A stretch of 7,460 bases of DNA from an uncultured Oscillospiraceae bacterium. Lineage in GTDB: Bacteria; Bacillota; Clostridia; Oscillospirales; Oscillospiraceae. The position numbers and the translations under genes are program-made. The notes under the pieces were generated by a model, which worked only from the letters and a program-made list of their open reading frames with translations, did no database searches and was not told the origin of the DNA. Within the stretch, counting starts at the first letter, position 1. The number at the start of each line of letters is the position of its first letter. Shown here one piece after another: positions 1-4,987 of this stretch. The stretch covers positions 1 through 7,460 of the forward strand of contig CAJUEU010000062.1 of the NCBI GenBank assembly GCA_910585735.1. Direction: 5' to 3'.

Positions 1-176
1 AGATCCGCCTGTTCCAGCGTGGTGGGGCGGGCGGGCCGGTCCAGCTTTTCGGGCAATGCAGAAAGTATCTCATACTCGGGTAGATCGCTCCTATCGTCCT
101 TGGCGGCGGATGCCGGGGCCGCCAGGGACAGGACCATGACGATGGCCAGGATAAGGGGTAAAAACTTTTTTCTCAT
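1..176 (-). CDS. Secreted or surface protein, N-terminal fragment (cut by left window edge)
   Basis: Reading leftward from the ATG at 176, 58 codons are visible before the window ends. The protein begins MRKKFLPLILAIVMVLSLAA and continues PASAAKDD. This is a textbook Sec signal peptide: a basic n-region (RKK), a hydrophobic core at about residues 5-20, and an ASA-A type signal peptidase I site near residue 24-25. The mature part is polar (DDRSDLPEYEILSALPEKLD...) and matches no family I can name from so short a piece. No lipobox cysteine is seen, so it is probably secreted or wall-associated through later domains rather than a lipoprotein. The start is supported by a GAGAGGAG-type ribosome binding site at 185-192, about 8 bases upstream, and by a promoter at 237-265. 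Product unknown; confidence in coding is high, in function nil. Confidence 0.82.
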   Translation of the reverse strand, partial: MRKKFLPLILAIVMVLSLAAPASAAKDDRSDLPEYEILSALPEKLDRPARPTTLEQAD

Positions 177-236
177 GTTCGTTTCTCCTCTCAAAATTTT
201 TCCTCCGATGGGAAAAAACCGTACACTTCGGCACTT

Positions 237-265
237 ATTATAGCATGGATCACCCATGGTTGCAA
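237..265 (-). promoter_or_regulatory. Sigma-A promoter with extended -10, for the secreted-protein gene
   Basis: Minus strand: -35 TTGCAA (260-265), 17-bp spacer, -10 TATAAT (237-242), preceded by TGC, giving an extended -10 (TGnTATAAT). The predicted transcript starts near 230, about 55 nt before the ATG. The spacer holds a small dyad, CATGG (244-248), five bases, CCATG (254-258), which could be an operator, but 5-bp arms are weak evidence. The promoter resembles the one before the glycosyltransferase gene. Confidence 0.75.
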
Positions 266-313
266 GGAAATCATAAAAATCAGGCTCTTGTTATGAGTCG
301 GCAGCCACCCGGG

Positions 314-1138
314 TCATCCCACCGCCGCGGCGTAAAGCTCGTTGCGGCTCAGGCCCAGCTCTTTGGCGGCCTGCTTCACCGCGTCCTTCCGGGAGAGGCC
401 GTCCTCCATCAGCTCGCCCACACGCGCCAGGCCGTCCTCCAACGTGGCCTCTTCCTTCACGGGCCGGGCTCCCTCCACCACCAGCACATACTCCCCCCGG
501 GGCTCCTTCTCCCCGTAGAGTTCGGCCGCCCCGGCCAGGGTGGTGCGGATGACCTCCTCGTGGAGCTTGGTGAGCTCCCGGCAGAGAGAGACCCGCCGGT
601 CCGGGCCGAAGGTCTCCAGCAGGTCATCGAGGGTGTTTTTCAGCTTGTGGGGGGCCTCGTAAAAGATCATGGTCCGCCCCTCGGCTTTCAGCTCCTCCAG
701 CTGGGAACGGCGATTCTTTTTGTTCATGGGCAGGAAGCCCTCGAAGGTAAACCGGGCGGTGGGCAGGCCAGAGACCGACAGGGCGGTGATGAGGGCGCAG
801 GGCCCGGGCAGGGCCACCACGGGCACCTCATGTTGGGCGCAGAGGACCACCAGGTCCTCCCCCGGGTCGGAGACCGCCGGGGTGCCCGCGTCGGTACAGA
901 GGGCCACGTTCTCCCCGGCCTGGAGCCGCTCCAGCAGCTTGCCCCCCGCCTCGTCGGTATTGTGGCGGTAGTAGCTCACCAACGGCTTTTTGATCCCCAG
1001 GTGGCTGAGCAGCTTGAGGGTCACCCGGGTATCCTCGGCGGCGATCAGGTCCACCGCCTCCAGGGTCTCGGCGCAGCGGCGGGAGATGTCCCCCAGGTTT
1101 CCGATGGGAGTGGGGACCAAATACAGTGTTCCGGCCAT
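314..1138 (-). CDS. rsmI: 16S rRNA (cytidine(1402)-2'-O)-methyltransferase RsmI
   Basis: RsmI uses S-adenosylmethionine to methylate the ribose 2'-OH of C1402 in the decoding centre of 16S rRNA, acting in the cytoplasm on the 30S subunit. The 274-residue protein has the tetrapyrrole-methylase-fold signatures of the family: GTLYLVPTPIGNLGDI (residues 3-18), AAEDTRVT (33-40), SYYRHN (55-60), GTPAVSDPGEDL (85-96) and PGPCALITALSVSGLP (111-126). The C-terminus (about 248-274, LSRKDAVKQAAKELGLSRNE) is the small helical tail typical of Firmicute RsmI. Length is normal. The reading frame is open another 32 codons upstream, but the start at 1138 is chosen because AAAAAGGAGG lies just before it (about 1147-1153) and the family begins here. 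It is the second gene of an operon with the upstream YabB-like methyltransferase, 67 bp away, as in Bacillus (yabB-yazA-rsmI), here without yazA. No clear terminator follows. Confidence 0.97.
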   Translation of the reverse strand: MAGTLYLVPTPIGNLGDISRRCAETLEAVDLIAAEDTRVTLKLLSHLGIKKPLVSYYRHNTDEAGGKLLERLQAGENVALCTDAGTPAVSDPGEDLVVLCAQHEVPVVALPGPCALITALSVSGLPTARFTFEGFLPMNKKNRRSQLEELKAEGRTMIFYEAPHKLKNTLDDLLETFGPDRRVSLCRELTKLHEEVIRTTLAGAAELYGEKEPRGEYVLVVEGARPVKEEATLEDGLARVGELMEDGLSRKDAVKQAAKELGLSRNELYAAAVG

Positions 1139-1178
1139 AGAAAGGCCTCCTTTTTTCGCGTTGCAATTTCCTTTTCTC

Positions 1179-1210
1179 CGTAGAGGCCGCTGGGGACAGC
1201 GGCCCCTACG
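1179..1210. repeat. REP-like palindrome between yabB-like gene and rsmI, overlapping the stop codon
   Basis: Arms CGTAGAGGCCGCTG (1179-1192) and CAGCGGCCCCTACG (1197-1210) are inverted copies with one mismatch, around a 4-base GGGA loop. The TAG stop codon of the upstream methyltransferase gene (1206-1208) lies inside the right arm. Neither side is followed by a T-run, so it does not look like an intrinsic terminator. It could be a dispersed palindromic repeat, an mRNA processing or stability hairpin, or both. It sits inside an operon, where such units often lie. Confidence 0.7.
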
Positions 1211-1838
1211 AGAGCGTATCCGGCAGCACCGCAAGTCCCGGCCTGCCGCCCTTCACCGCCTCCACCAGCACGGCGTAGGGAGGCTTGTCCGGGGCGTGGG
1301 AGCAAAGTTTCAGCCGCTTGGGCTCCAGTCCCGCCTGCCGCAGCTCTGTGAGCAGGTCGGTGAGCCCTTCGGCACGGTAGACCAGGGCAAAGCGGCCCTT
1401 ATGGCCCAATACCCCGGCGGCAGCTTGGCAGAGCTCGGGGAGGGTGCAGCCCGCCATCCGTCCGGGGCCGCCCTCCGCCCCTGTCCCCTCCGGGTACCAG
1501 GGCGGGTTGGAGATCACCAGATCTACCCTCCGCGGGCTCATGGCCCGGAGGTCACAGGGCAAGATCTCCCCGGCCAGGCGGTTTTGGGCCAGATTCTCCC
1601 GGGCCAGGGCGGCGGCATGGGGATCCAGCTCCACCCCCGCGAGGGACAGCGCAGGCTCCCGCCGGGCACAGAGCAGGAGCAGCAGCCCTGCCCCGCAGCC
1701 CAGGTCCAGCACGGCCTGCCCCGGCTTCAGGGTGCAGAATTCTCCCAGCTCCAGGGAATCCCGGCCCAGGGGAAAACAGCCCCCGTCCCAGCGGTAGGTA
1801 TACGGCCCCAACTGCTCGGTATGCTCCAAACGGACCAT
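1206..1838 (-). CDS. YabB/TrmN6-like tRNA1(Val) adenine-N6 methyltransferase
   Basis: A class I SAM-dependent methyltransferase of 210 residues. Motif I is LDLGCGAGLL (44-53), the acidic end of motif II is GVELDP (68-73), and the N6-adenine catalytic motif is NPPW (111-114), which together fit the TrmN6/YabB group that modifies A37 of tRNA1(Val). Enzymes of this family usually run to about 240-250 residues; this one is shorter, lacks a C-terminal tail after GGRPGLAVLP, and after NPPW it has a compressed GTGAEGG segment where I expect a basic stretch ending in ARHE. The exact substrate is therefore less certain than the fold. The start at 1838 is chosen because a GGGAAGGGG purine tract lies just upstream; an in-frame ATG at 1859 has no ribosome binding site. 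First gene of an operon with rsmI, with a promoter at 1906-1934; this pairing is known in Firmicutes and supports an RNA-modification role. Confidence 0.85.
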   Translation of the reverse strand: MVRLEHTEQLGPYTYRWDGGCFPLGRDSLELGEFCTLKPGQAVLDLGCGAGLLLLLCARREPALSLAGVELDPHAAALARENLAQNRLAGEILPCDLRAMSPRRVDLVISNPPWYPEGTGAEGGPGRMAGCTLPELCQAAAGVLGHKGRFALVYRAEGLTDLLTELRQAGLEPKRLKLCSHAPDKPPYAVLVEAVKGGRPGLAVLPDTLS

Positions 1839-1905
1839 CCCCCTTCCCTTTTTGCCCATTCTGCCACGAAGCCAAAATGCTTGCTTGCAAGAGCGATCTG
1901 CGGAC

Positions 1906-1934
1906 ATTATACAGGAAAAAGAGGAAAAAGGCAA
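1906..1934 (-). promoter_or_regulatory. Sigma-A promoter for the yabB-like/rsmI operon
   Basis: Minus strand: -35 TTGCCT (1929-1934), 17-bp spacer, -10 TATAAT (1906-1911). Transcription would start near 1899, leaving a leader of about 60 nt. The -35 lies only 11 bp past the T-tract of the glycosyltransferase terminator, so the operon is insulated from its upstream neighbour and then reinitiated. Confidence 0.72.
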
Positions 1935-1944
1935 CGCCGGGATA

Positions 1945-1974
1945 CAAAAAAGACCCGGCGAGCTTCGCCGGGTC
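1945..1974 (-). terminator. Intrinsic terminator of the glycosyltransferase gene
   Basis: A perfect 10-bp stem, GACCCGGCGA (1952-1961) and TCGCCGGGTC (1965-1974), with a 3-base loop. On the minus strand it is followed at once by six T residues (plus-strand A-run 1946-1951). It begins about 25 bp after the glycosyltransferase stop codon. On the plus strand the following CTTCGTATTTTT is a poorer T-tract. Confidence 0.92.
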
Positions 1975-1999
1975 CTTCGTATTTTTCCGCCTGTACGCG

Positions 2000-3283
2000 T
2001 CACGCCGCACGGTCCAGCTGGGCCGTGGACTTATGCTGGATGGGCTTCCACTCCACCTTCTGGAACAAGGCGGCAATGGTGAGGGGAAAGTAGGAGATCA
2101 TAAAGATGGGGAACAGAGGGATATAGACCAGCTTCTGCCAGGCTTTGGCCCGGATCCTGCCCCACTCGCTGGCAACGGTGACGATGCCGTAAAGAAGCAT
2201 GCCGCCGTAGAAGCTGAGGAAGCCGGCGCCCAGAAAGTCGGTGGCCAGGTTGAGCACCTGGGGCACCGCGTAATCGGGGGCCATCAGGTAGGCGGCCAGG
2301 GTCACGATCTGGAAGGCTGAGCCCAGGGTGGTCAGGAGCATACCGGGGGCCACCAGCATGAAGATATCATAGCAGCCCAGGCCCCGGCGGCCGCCCCGAA
2401 GGGTCCCCTTCAGGAGGGACAGGCCGTACCGGCCGCTGACCTGGTAGAAGCCCTTGGCCCAGCGCATCCGCTGGTCCCAGGATTGGCGGAAGGAGGTGGG
2501 CTGTTCATCGTAGATCACGGCCCCCTCGCAGTAACCCACCTTCTCGCCCATTGCGGCGCACTCGGCGGAGAACTCCAGGTCCTCGGTCATCAGGTGGTAG
2601 GGCCACCCCCCCTTCTCCCGGATCACATCGGAGGAGATCAGGAAGCCGGTACCCGACACGTGGCAGGTGACCCCCAAGGCCATCCGGGCCGAGTTGAGAA
2701 ACCGGGCCTCCCGCAAAAACCAGATGGAGTAAGCGGCCGAGATCCAATTGTCCCCGAAGTTTTTGGAGTTGCGGTAGCTGGTCACCGCCACGAACTTGCC
2801 GGTATCATATGTACGGTTCATCTCAGCGACAAAGTTGGGATCCACCAGGTTGTCGGCGTCAAACACGAAGAAGCCCTCATCCCGGTCGAACAATCCGTCC
2901 TCCATGAGCTTTTTCAGCAGGAAGTCCAGGGCGTAGCCCTTCCCCACCTCCAGCCGGTTGAACCGGCGGTAGACCGTAGCCCCCGCGGCTCTGGCCACCT
3001 CGGCGGTGCGGTCGGTGCAGTTGTCGGCCACCACGTAAATATCCAAAAGATCGGCCGGATAGTTCTGGGCCCGGAGGCTGGCGATCAGCTCTCCGATGAC
3101 CCCCTCCTCGTTCCGGGCCGAGATCAGTACCCCGTATCTCCGAAGCCGGGAGACCTCATGCAGATCCCGCCGGTTGCGCCGAAGCATCCCTATGACCAGG
3201 TAAACCACCTGATACAGATAAAGCGCCGCAATGGTGCAGCCCAAAACCTGATTAAATGACGAAACAAAGTCTACGAGCTTCAT
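2000..3283 (-). CDS. Membrane-bound family 2 glycosyltransferase
   Basis: A 427-residue processive-type GT2 enzyme that should transfer sugar from a nucleotide-sugar donor on the cytoplasmic face of the membrane. In order: an N-terminal membrane segment (about 14-34), a GT-A domain opening with ISARNEE (54-60) and VVADNCTDRT (84-93), the metal-binding DAD in FDADN (141-145), the TEDLEF motif with the probable catalytic base (233-238), and QRMRW (271-275), the Q(Q/R)xRW acceptor-site motif. Three further membrane segments follow at about 305-335, 345-374 and 384-409. This architecture is shared by NodC, hyaluronan synthase, BcsA and PgaC relatives; which polymer or lipid-linked sugar it makes cannot be told. 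It stands alone: no polysaccharide genes adjoin it. The start has GAGGTGG at about 3291-3298, 7-8 bases upstream. It has its own promoter (3325-3352) and terminator (1945-1974), so it is a single-gene transcript. Confidence 0.92.
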   Translation of the reverse strand: MKLVDFVSSFNQVLGCTIAALYLYQVVYLVIGMLRRNRRDLHEVSRLRRYGVLISARNEEGVIGELIASLRAQNYPADLLDIYVVADNCTDRTAEVARAAGATVYRRFNRLEVGKGYALDFLLKKLMEDGLFDRDEGFFVFDADNLVDPNFVAEMNRTYDTGKFVAVTSYRNSKNFGDNWISAAYSIWFLREARFLNSARMALGVTCHVSGTGFLISSDVIREKGGWPYHLMTEDLEFSAECAAMGEKVGYCEGAVIYDEQPTSFRQSWDQRMRWAKGFYQVSGRYGLSLLKGTLRGGRRGLGCYDIFMLVAPGMLLTTLGSAFQIVTLAAYLMAPDYAVPQVLNLATDFLGAGFLSFYGGMLLYGIVTVASEWGRIRAKAWQKLVYIPLFPIFMISYFPLTIAALFQKVEWKPIQHKSTAQLDRAA

Positions 3284-3324
3284 CCGTTCTCCACCTCTTT
3301 CTGTTTCCCCTTTTCGCGTGTCCT

Positions 3325-3352
3325 ATTATAGCACCCCTGTTTTGAATTGCAA
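3325..3352 (-). promoter_or_regulatory. Sigma-A promoter with extended -10, for the glycosyltransferase gene
   Basis: Minus strand: -35 TTGCAA (3347-3352), 16-bp spacer, perfect -10 TATAAT (3325-3330) preceded by TGC (extended -10). Start of transcription near 3318, leader about 35 nt. The -35 matches the consensus at only four of six positions, which together with the repeats just upstream fits an activator-assisted promoter. Confidence 0.78.
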
Positions 3353-3366
3353 GGGCTTGGGAGTGA

Positions 3367-3394
3367 AATTAAGGAATCGTTAAGGAAAGCTTAA
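3367..3394 (-). promoter_or_regulatory. Three TTAA motifs at 11-bp spacing; candidate response-regulator box
   Basis: On the minus strand the hexamers TTAAGC, TTAACG and TTAATT follow each other with 5-bp spacers (TTAA at 3391-3394, 3380-3383 and 3369-3372, exact 11-bp period). On the plus strand the second and third appear as two copies of TTAAGGAA. One-turn direct repeats of this sort are typical of OmpR/PhoB-family response regulators; the Bacillus PhoP box is TT(A/C/T)ACA repeated every 11 bp. The block ends 14 bp upstream of the glycosyltransferase -35. Regulator unknown. Confidence 0.45.
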
Positions 3395-3411
3395 TCCCTT
3401 CCTGACACGGG

Positions 3412-3515
3412 GAAGGACCCGCCAGGTAGAGCGTATTTAAGAATCCCCTCGCGAGGGCGGCTACAGCTGCCCCGCGGAAGCTTTCTTTTTCAACGCTCGT
3501 AAAGGCGGGTCCTTC
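3412..3515. other. Long imperfect inverted repeat, possible structured RNA or palindromic element
   Basis: Read on the plus strand the element folds by hand into one rod. A 12-bp stem (GAAGGACCCGCC 3412-3423 with 3504-3515) is followed by a symmetric 5x5 internal loop (AGGTA/GTAAA, mostly purine), GAGCG/CGCTC (3429-3433 with 3494-3498), a 5x6 loop, AAGAA/TTCTT (3439-3443 with 3483-3487), a 6x6 loop, CGCG/CGCG (3450-3453 with 3473-3476), a bulged A at 3454, and a 7-bp hairpin GGGCGGC-TACA-GCTGCCC (3455-3472) with one G·T pair. That wobble would be A·C on the other strand, slightly favouring plus-strand RNA. No T-run follows on either strand, so it is not a standard terminator. It abuts the DUF1934 gene: that TGA (3514-3516) overlaps its right end. 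I recognise no named RNA family. Confidence 0.6.
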
Positions 3516-3942
3516 AGAACTCTTCCCTCTCAAATTCCAGGCACAGCTCGTTCTCCCCCATGTCCCCTCCGCCCAAACACAGGCCGTAGCGGAGGAGCAG
3601 GCCGCCCCTCTCTCCCTCCAGTCTATGCTCCAGCTCCCGGGTCAGAAGCTCCAGAGGAAAAGAGCCGTAAGGGGTAATGTAGTCGGTGAGATACCGCCGC
3701 CCCGGACGGAACACCATACGGCAGGAGACCTCCCCCTTCCGCTCCAGCACCACCTTATCCGGCCCGGCGGTCAGGGTCGTCACCGTATTTCCCAGGCCGG
3801 AGTCCTCTCCCTCCCGGTAGGAAAGGCTCCAGCCCTCTTCCCCGGCCGCCAGCCTTCCCCGAAGGGTCTGGTCTGTCGTCAGGGTCTCCCCCTCCATGGT
3901 CTGCCGGCTCCGCAGCCGGATCGTCACACTGTATGCGGCCAT
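3514..3942 (-). CDS. DUF1934 (YwiB-like) domain protein
   Basis: A 142-residue cytoplasmic protein with no signal peptide or membrane segment. It starts MAAYSVTIRLRSRQ and carries strand-rich segments such as LSYREGEDSGLGNTVTTLTA (about 39-58) and RYLTDYITPYGSFPLELLTRELEH (about 84-107), the pattern of the DUF1934/YwiB family, small beta-barrel (calycin-like) proteins of unknown function. The YITPYG-and-PLELLT region is the most family-like part. The start at 3942 is fixed by GGGAGGAAG at 3944-3952; the open frame extends upstream into murI, but those codons are the shadow of murI. It begins 32 bp after the murI stop and is surely co-transcribed with it. Genes of this family often lie beside cell-wall or argS genes in Firmicutes, but that gives no mechanism. 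Family call from memory of the pattern; function unknown. Confidence 0.78.
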   Translation of the reverse strand: MAAYSVTIRLRSRQTMEGETLTTDQTLRGRLAAGEEGWSLSYREGEDSGLGNTVTTLTAGPDKVVLERKGEVSCRMVFRPGRRYLTDYITPYGSFPLELLTRELEHRLEGERGGLLLRYGLCLGGGDMGENELCLEFEREEF

Positions 3943-3974
3943 ACTTCCTCCCTTCCGGCGGCTCCCGCCCCCGG

Positions 3975-4787
3975 TCAGTATTGCTCGATCTCCACCCGCT
4001 CCACCGGGTCGGTCACCGGCTGTCCCAGGAAAATGGAGGCCAGCCGGGCAAAATCCTGGGTGGAATCGCTGACGAAATATCGGCAGGCGCCCACGTCCCG
4101 GCGGGCCAGCAGGTCCCGCTCCCTGAGCCACGCCCCCGCGTAGTCGGCGCAGGCGGCCCCGCTGTCGATGAGAGTCACACCGGGGCCCATGATGGCCCCA
4201 ATGACCTCCGCCAGCAGCGGATAATGGGTACAGCCCAGCACCAGGGTATCCACCCCGGCTTCCTTCAAGGGCGTCAAATATTCCCGGGCCACCAGCTCGG
4301 CCACCGGGTCCCCGGGGCGAAAACGTCCGTTCTCCACCAAAGGCACAAAAAGAGGACAGGCCAAGGACACCACGGCGACCCCAGGGTCAATGGCTTCCAT
4401 CTCCCGCTCGTAGGCCCCGGAGCGAATGGAGGCCGCCGTGCCGATAAGTCCCACCCGTCTGTTCCGGGTGGCCTCCACCGCCGCCCAGGCGGCGGGACCC
4501 ACCACCCCAAAAATAGGCAGGTCGTTCTCCGCCTTCAGTTCCGTGAGGGCATTGGCCGACACGGTACCGCAGGCCACTACGACAGCCTTCAGGTCAAAGG
4601 AACGGAGAAAGCTCACATCCTGCCGGGCGTAGCGCAGAATGGTCTCCCGGCCCCGGCCTCCGTATGGTACCCGTCCTGTATCTCCAAAGTAGATGAGCTC
4701 CTCCCCGGGAAGGATCTGCCTCAACTCCCGAAGAGCGGTAAGCCCCCCCATCCCGGAATCAAATACCCCAATCGGACGCTGGTCCAT
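3975..4787 (-). CDS. murI: Glutamate racemase MurI
   Basis: MurI interconverts L- and D-glutamate without cofactor, supplying the D-Glu of the peptidoglycan stem peptide in the cytoplasm. Numbering from the start at 4787 (270 residues), the signatures are PIGVFDSGMGGLT (5-17, with Asp10), YFGDTGRVPYG (33-43), the first catalytic cysteine in VACGTVSA (Cys73) and the second in LGCTHYP (Cys186, with His188). Length is normal. One oddity: the first cysteine is followed by Gly where most family members have Asn (CNT). An in-frame ATG at 4793 would add two residues, but GGGAGG then sits only about 3 bases from it; from 4787 the gap is 9, so the shorter start is preferred. First gene of an operon with the DUF1934 gene; candidate promoter at 4841-4869. 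Confidence 0.96.
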   Translation of the reverse strand: MDQRPIGVFDSGMGGLTALRELRQILPGEELIYFGDTGRVPYGGRGRETILRYARQDVSFLRSFDLKAVVVACGTVSANALTELKAENDLPIFGVVGPAAWAAVEATRNRRVGLIGTAASIRSGAYEREMEAIDPGVAVVSLACPLFVPLVENGRFRPGDPVAELVAREYLTPLKEAGVDTLVLGCTHYPLLAEVIGAIMGPGVTLIDSGAACADYAGAWLRERDLLARRDVGACRYFVSDSTQDFARLASIFLGQPVTDPVERVEIEQY

Positions 4788-4840
4788 CTCCATCTTCCTC
4801 CCTGCCCCTGATTTTTCATAAATACTTGGTTTTCCTTTTT

Positions 4841-4869
4841 ATGATATGCTCATTCCCCCGGAAAGGCAA
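4841..4869 (-). promoter_or_regulatory. Candidate promoter for murI-DUF1934 operon
   Basis: Minus strand: -35 TTGCCT (4864-4869), 17-bp spacer, -10 TATCAT (4841-4846). Each hexamer departs from consensus (four and five matches of six). The -35 is the same hexamer, with the same spacing, as that of the yabB-like/rsmI promoter. The leader of about 45 nt contains a weak AT-rich dyad (TCATAAA/TTTATGA). Confidence 0.55.
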
Positions 4870-4912
4870 GGGTATTTTCCTGTTTTTCTGAAAAAAGGCT
4901 CAGGTTTCCTGT

Positions 4913-4940
4913 TTGACATTTTCCTCTTCCTGATTATAAT
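4913..4940 (+). promoter_or_regulatory. Near-consensus sigma-A promoter for the 138-residue orphan gene
   Basis: Perfect -35 TTGACA (4913-4918) and perfect -10 TATAAT (4935-4940) with a 16-bp spacer; predicted start near 4947, leader about 40 nt. It is the strongest promoter by sequence in the window. A 10-base direct repeat, TTTCCTGTTT, occurs at 4876-4885 and 4905-4914, the second copy running into the -35. Confidence 0.85.
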
Positions 4941-4987
4941 ATAGCTGTGAGCGCAAATTTACCGGCGCGGCAAAGGAGGTATGTCCC

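Noticed and set aside
266..313. Possible terminator after rsmI (GGCT...AGCC followed by GATTTTT on the minus strand)
   Set aside because: The stem is only about four base pairs with a long loop; rsmI may instead read through toward the secreted-protein gene.
245..1183. 312-residue open frame on the plus strand opposite rsmI
   Set aside because: It is the mirror of a proven gene in GC-rich DNA, is low-complexity (Gly, Gln, His, Leu rich), has no ribosome binding site and matches nothing.
1139..1234. 32-codon N-terminal extension of rsmI
   Set aside because: It would read through the palindrome and the Shine-Dalgarno; the family starts at the ATG at 1138.
990..2093. 367-residue plus-strand open frame across rsmI, the palindrome and the yabB-like gene
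   Set aside because: It runs through the promoter and terminator of other genes and reads as Arg/Pro/Gln-rich shadow sequence.
2483..3259. 258-residue plus-strand open frame opposite the glycosyltransferase gene
   Set aside because: Antisense shadow of a strongly supported gene; no start signals.
3412..3515. SRP RNA, 6S RNA or known riboswitch as identity of the structured element
   Set aside because: The SRP GGAA tetraloop and its conserved flanks are absent, it is too short and lacks the large central bubble of 6S, and no aptamer core I know is present.
3933..4811. 292-residue plus-strand open frame opposite murI
   Set aside because: Antisense shadow; murI on the other strand has every catalytic motif.
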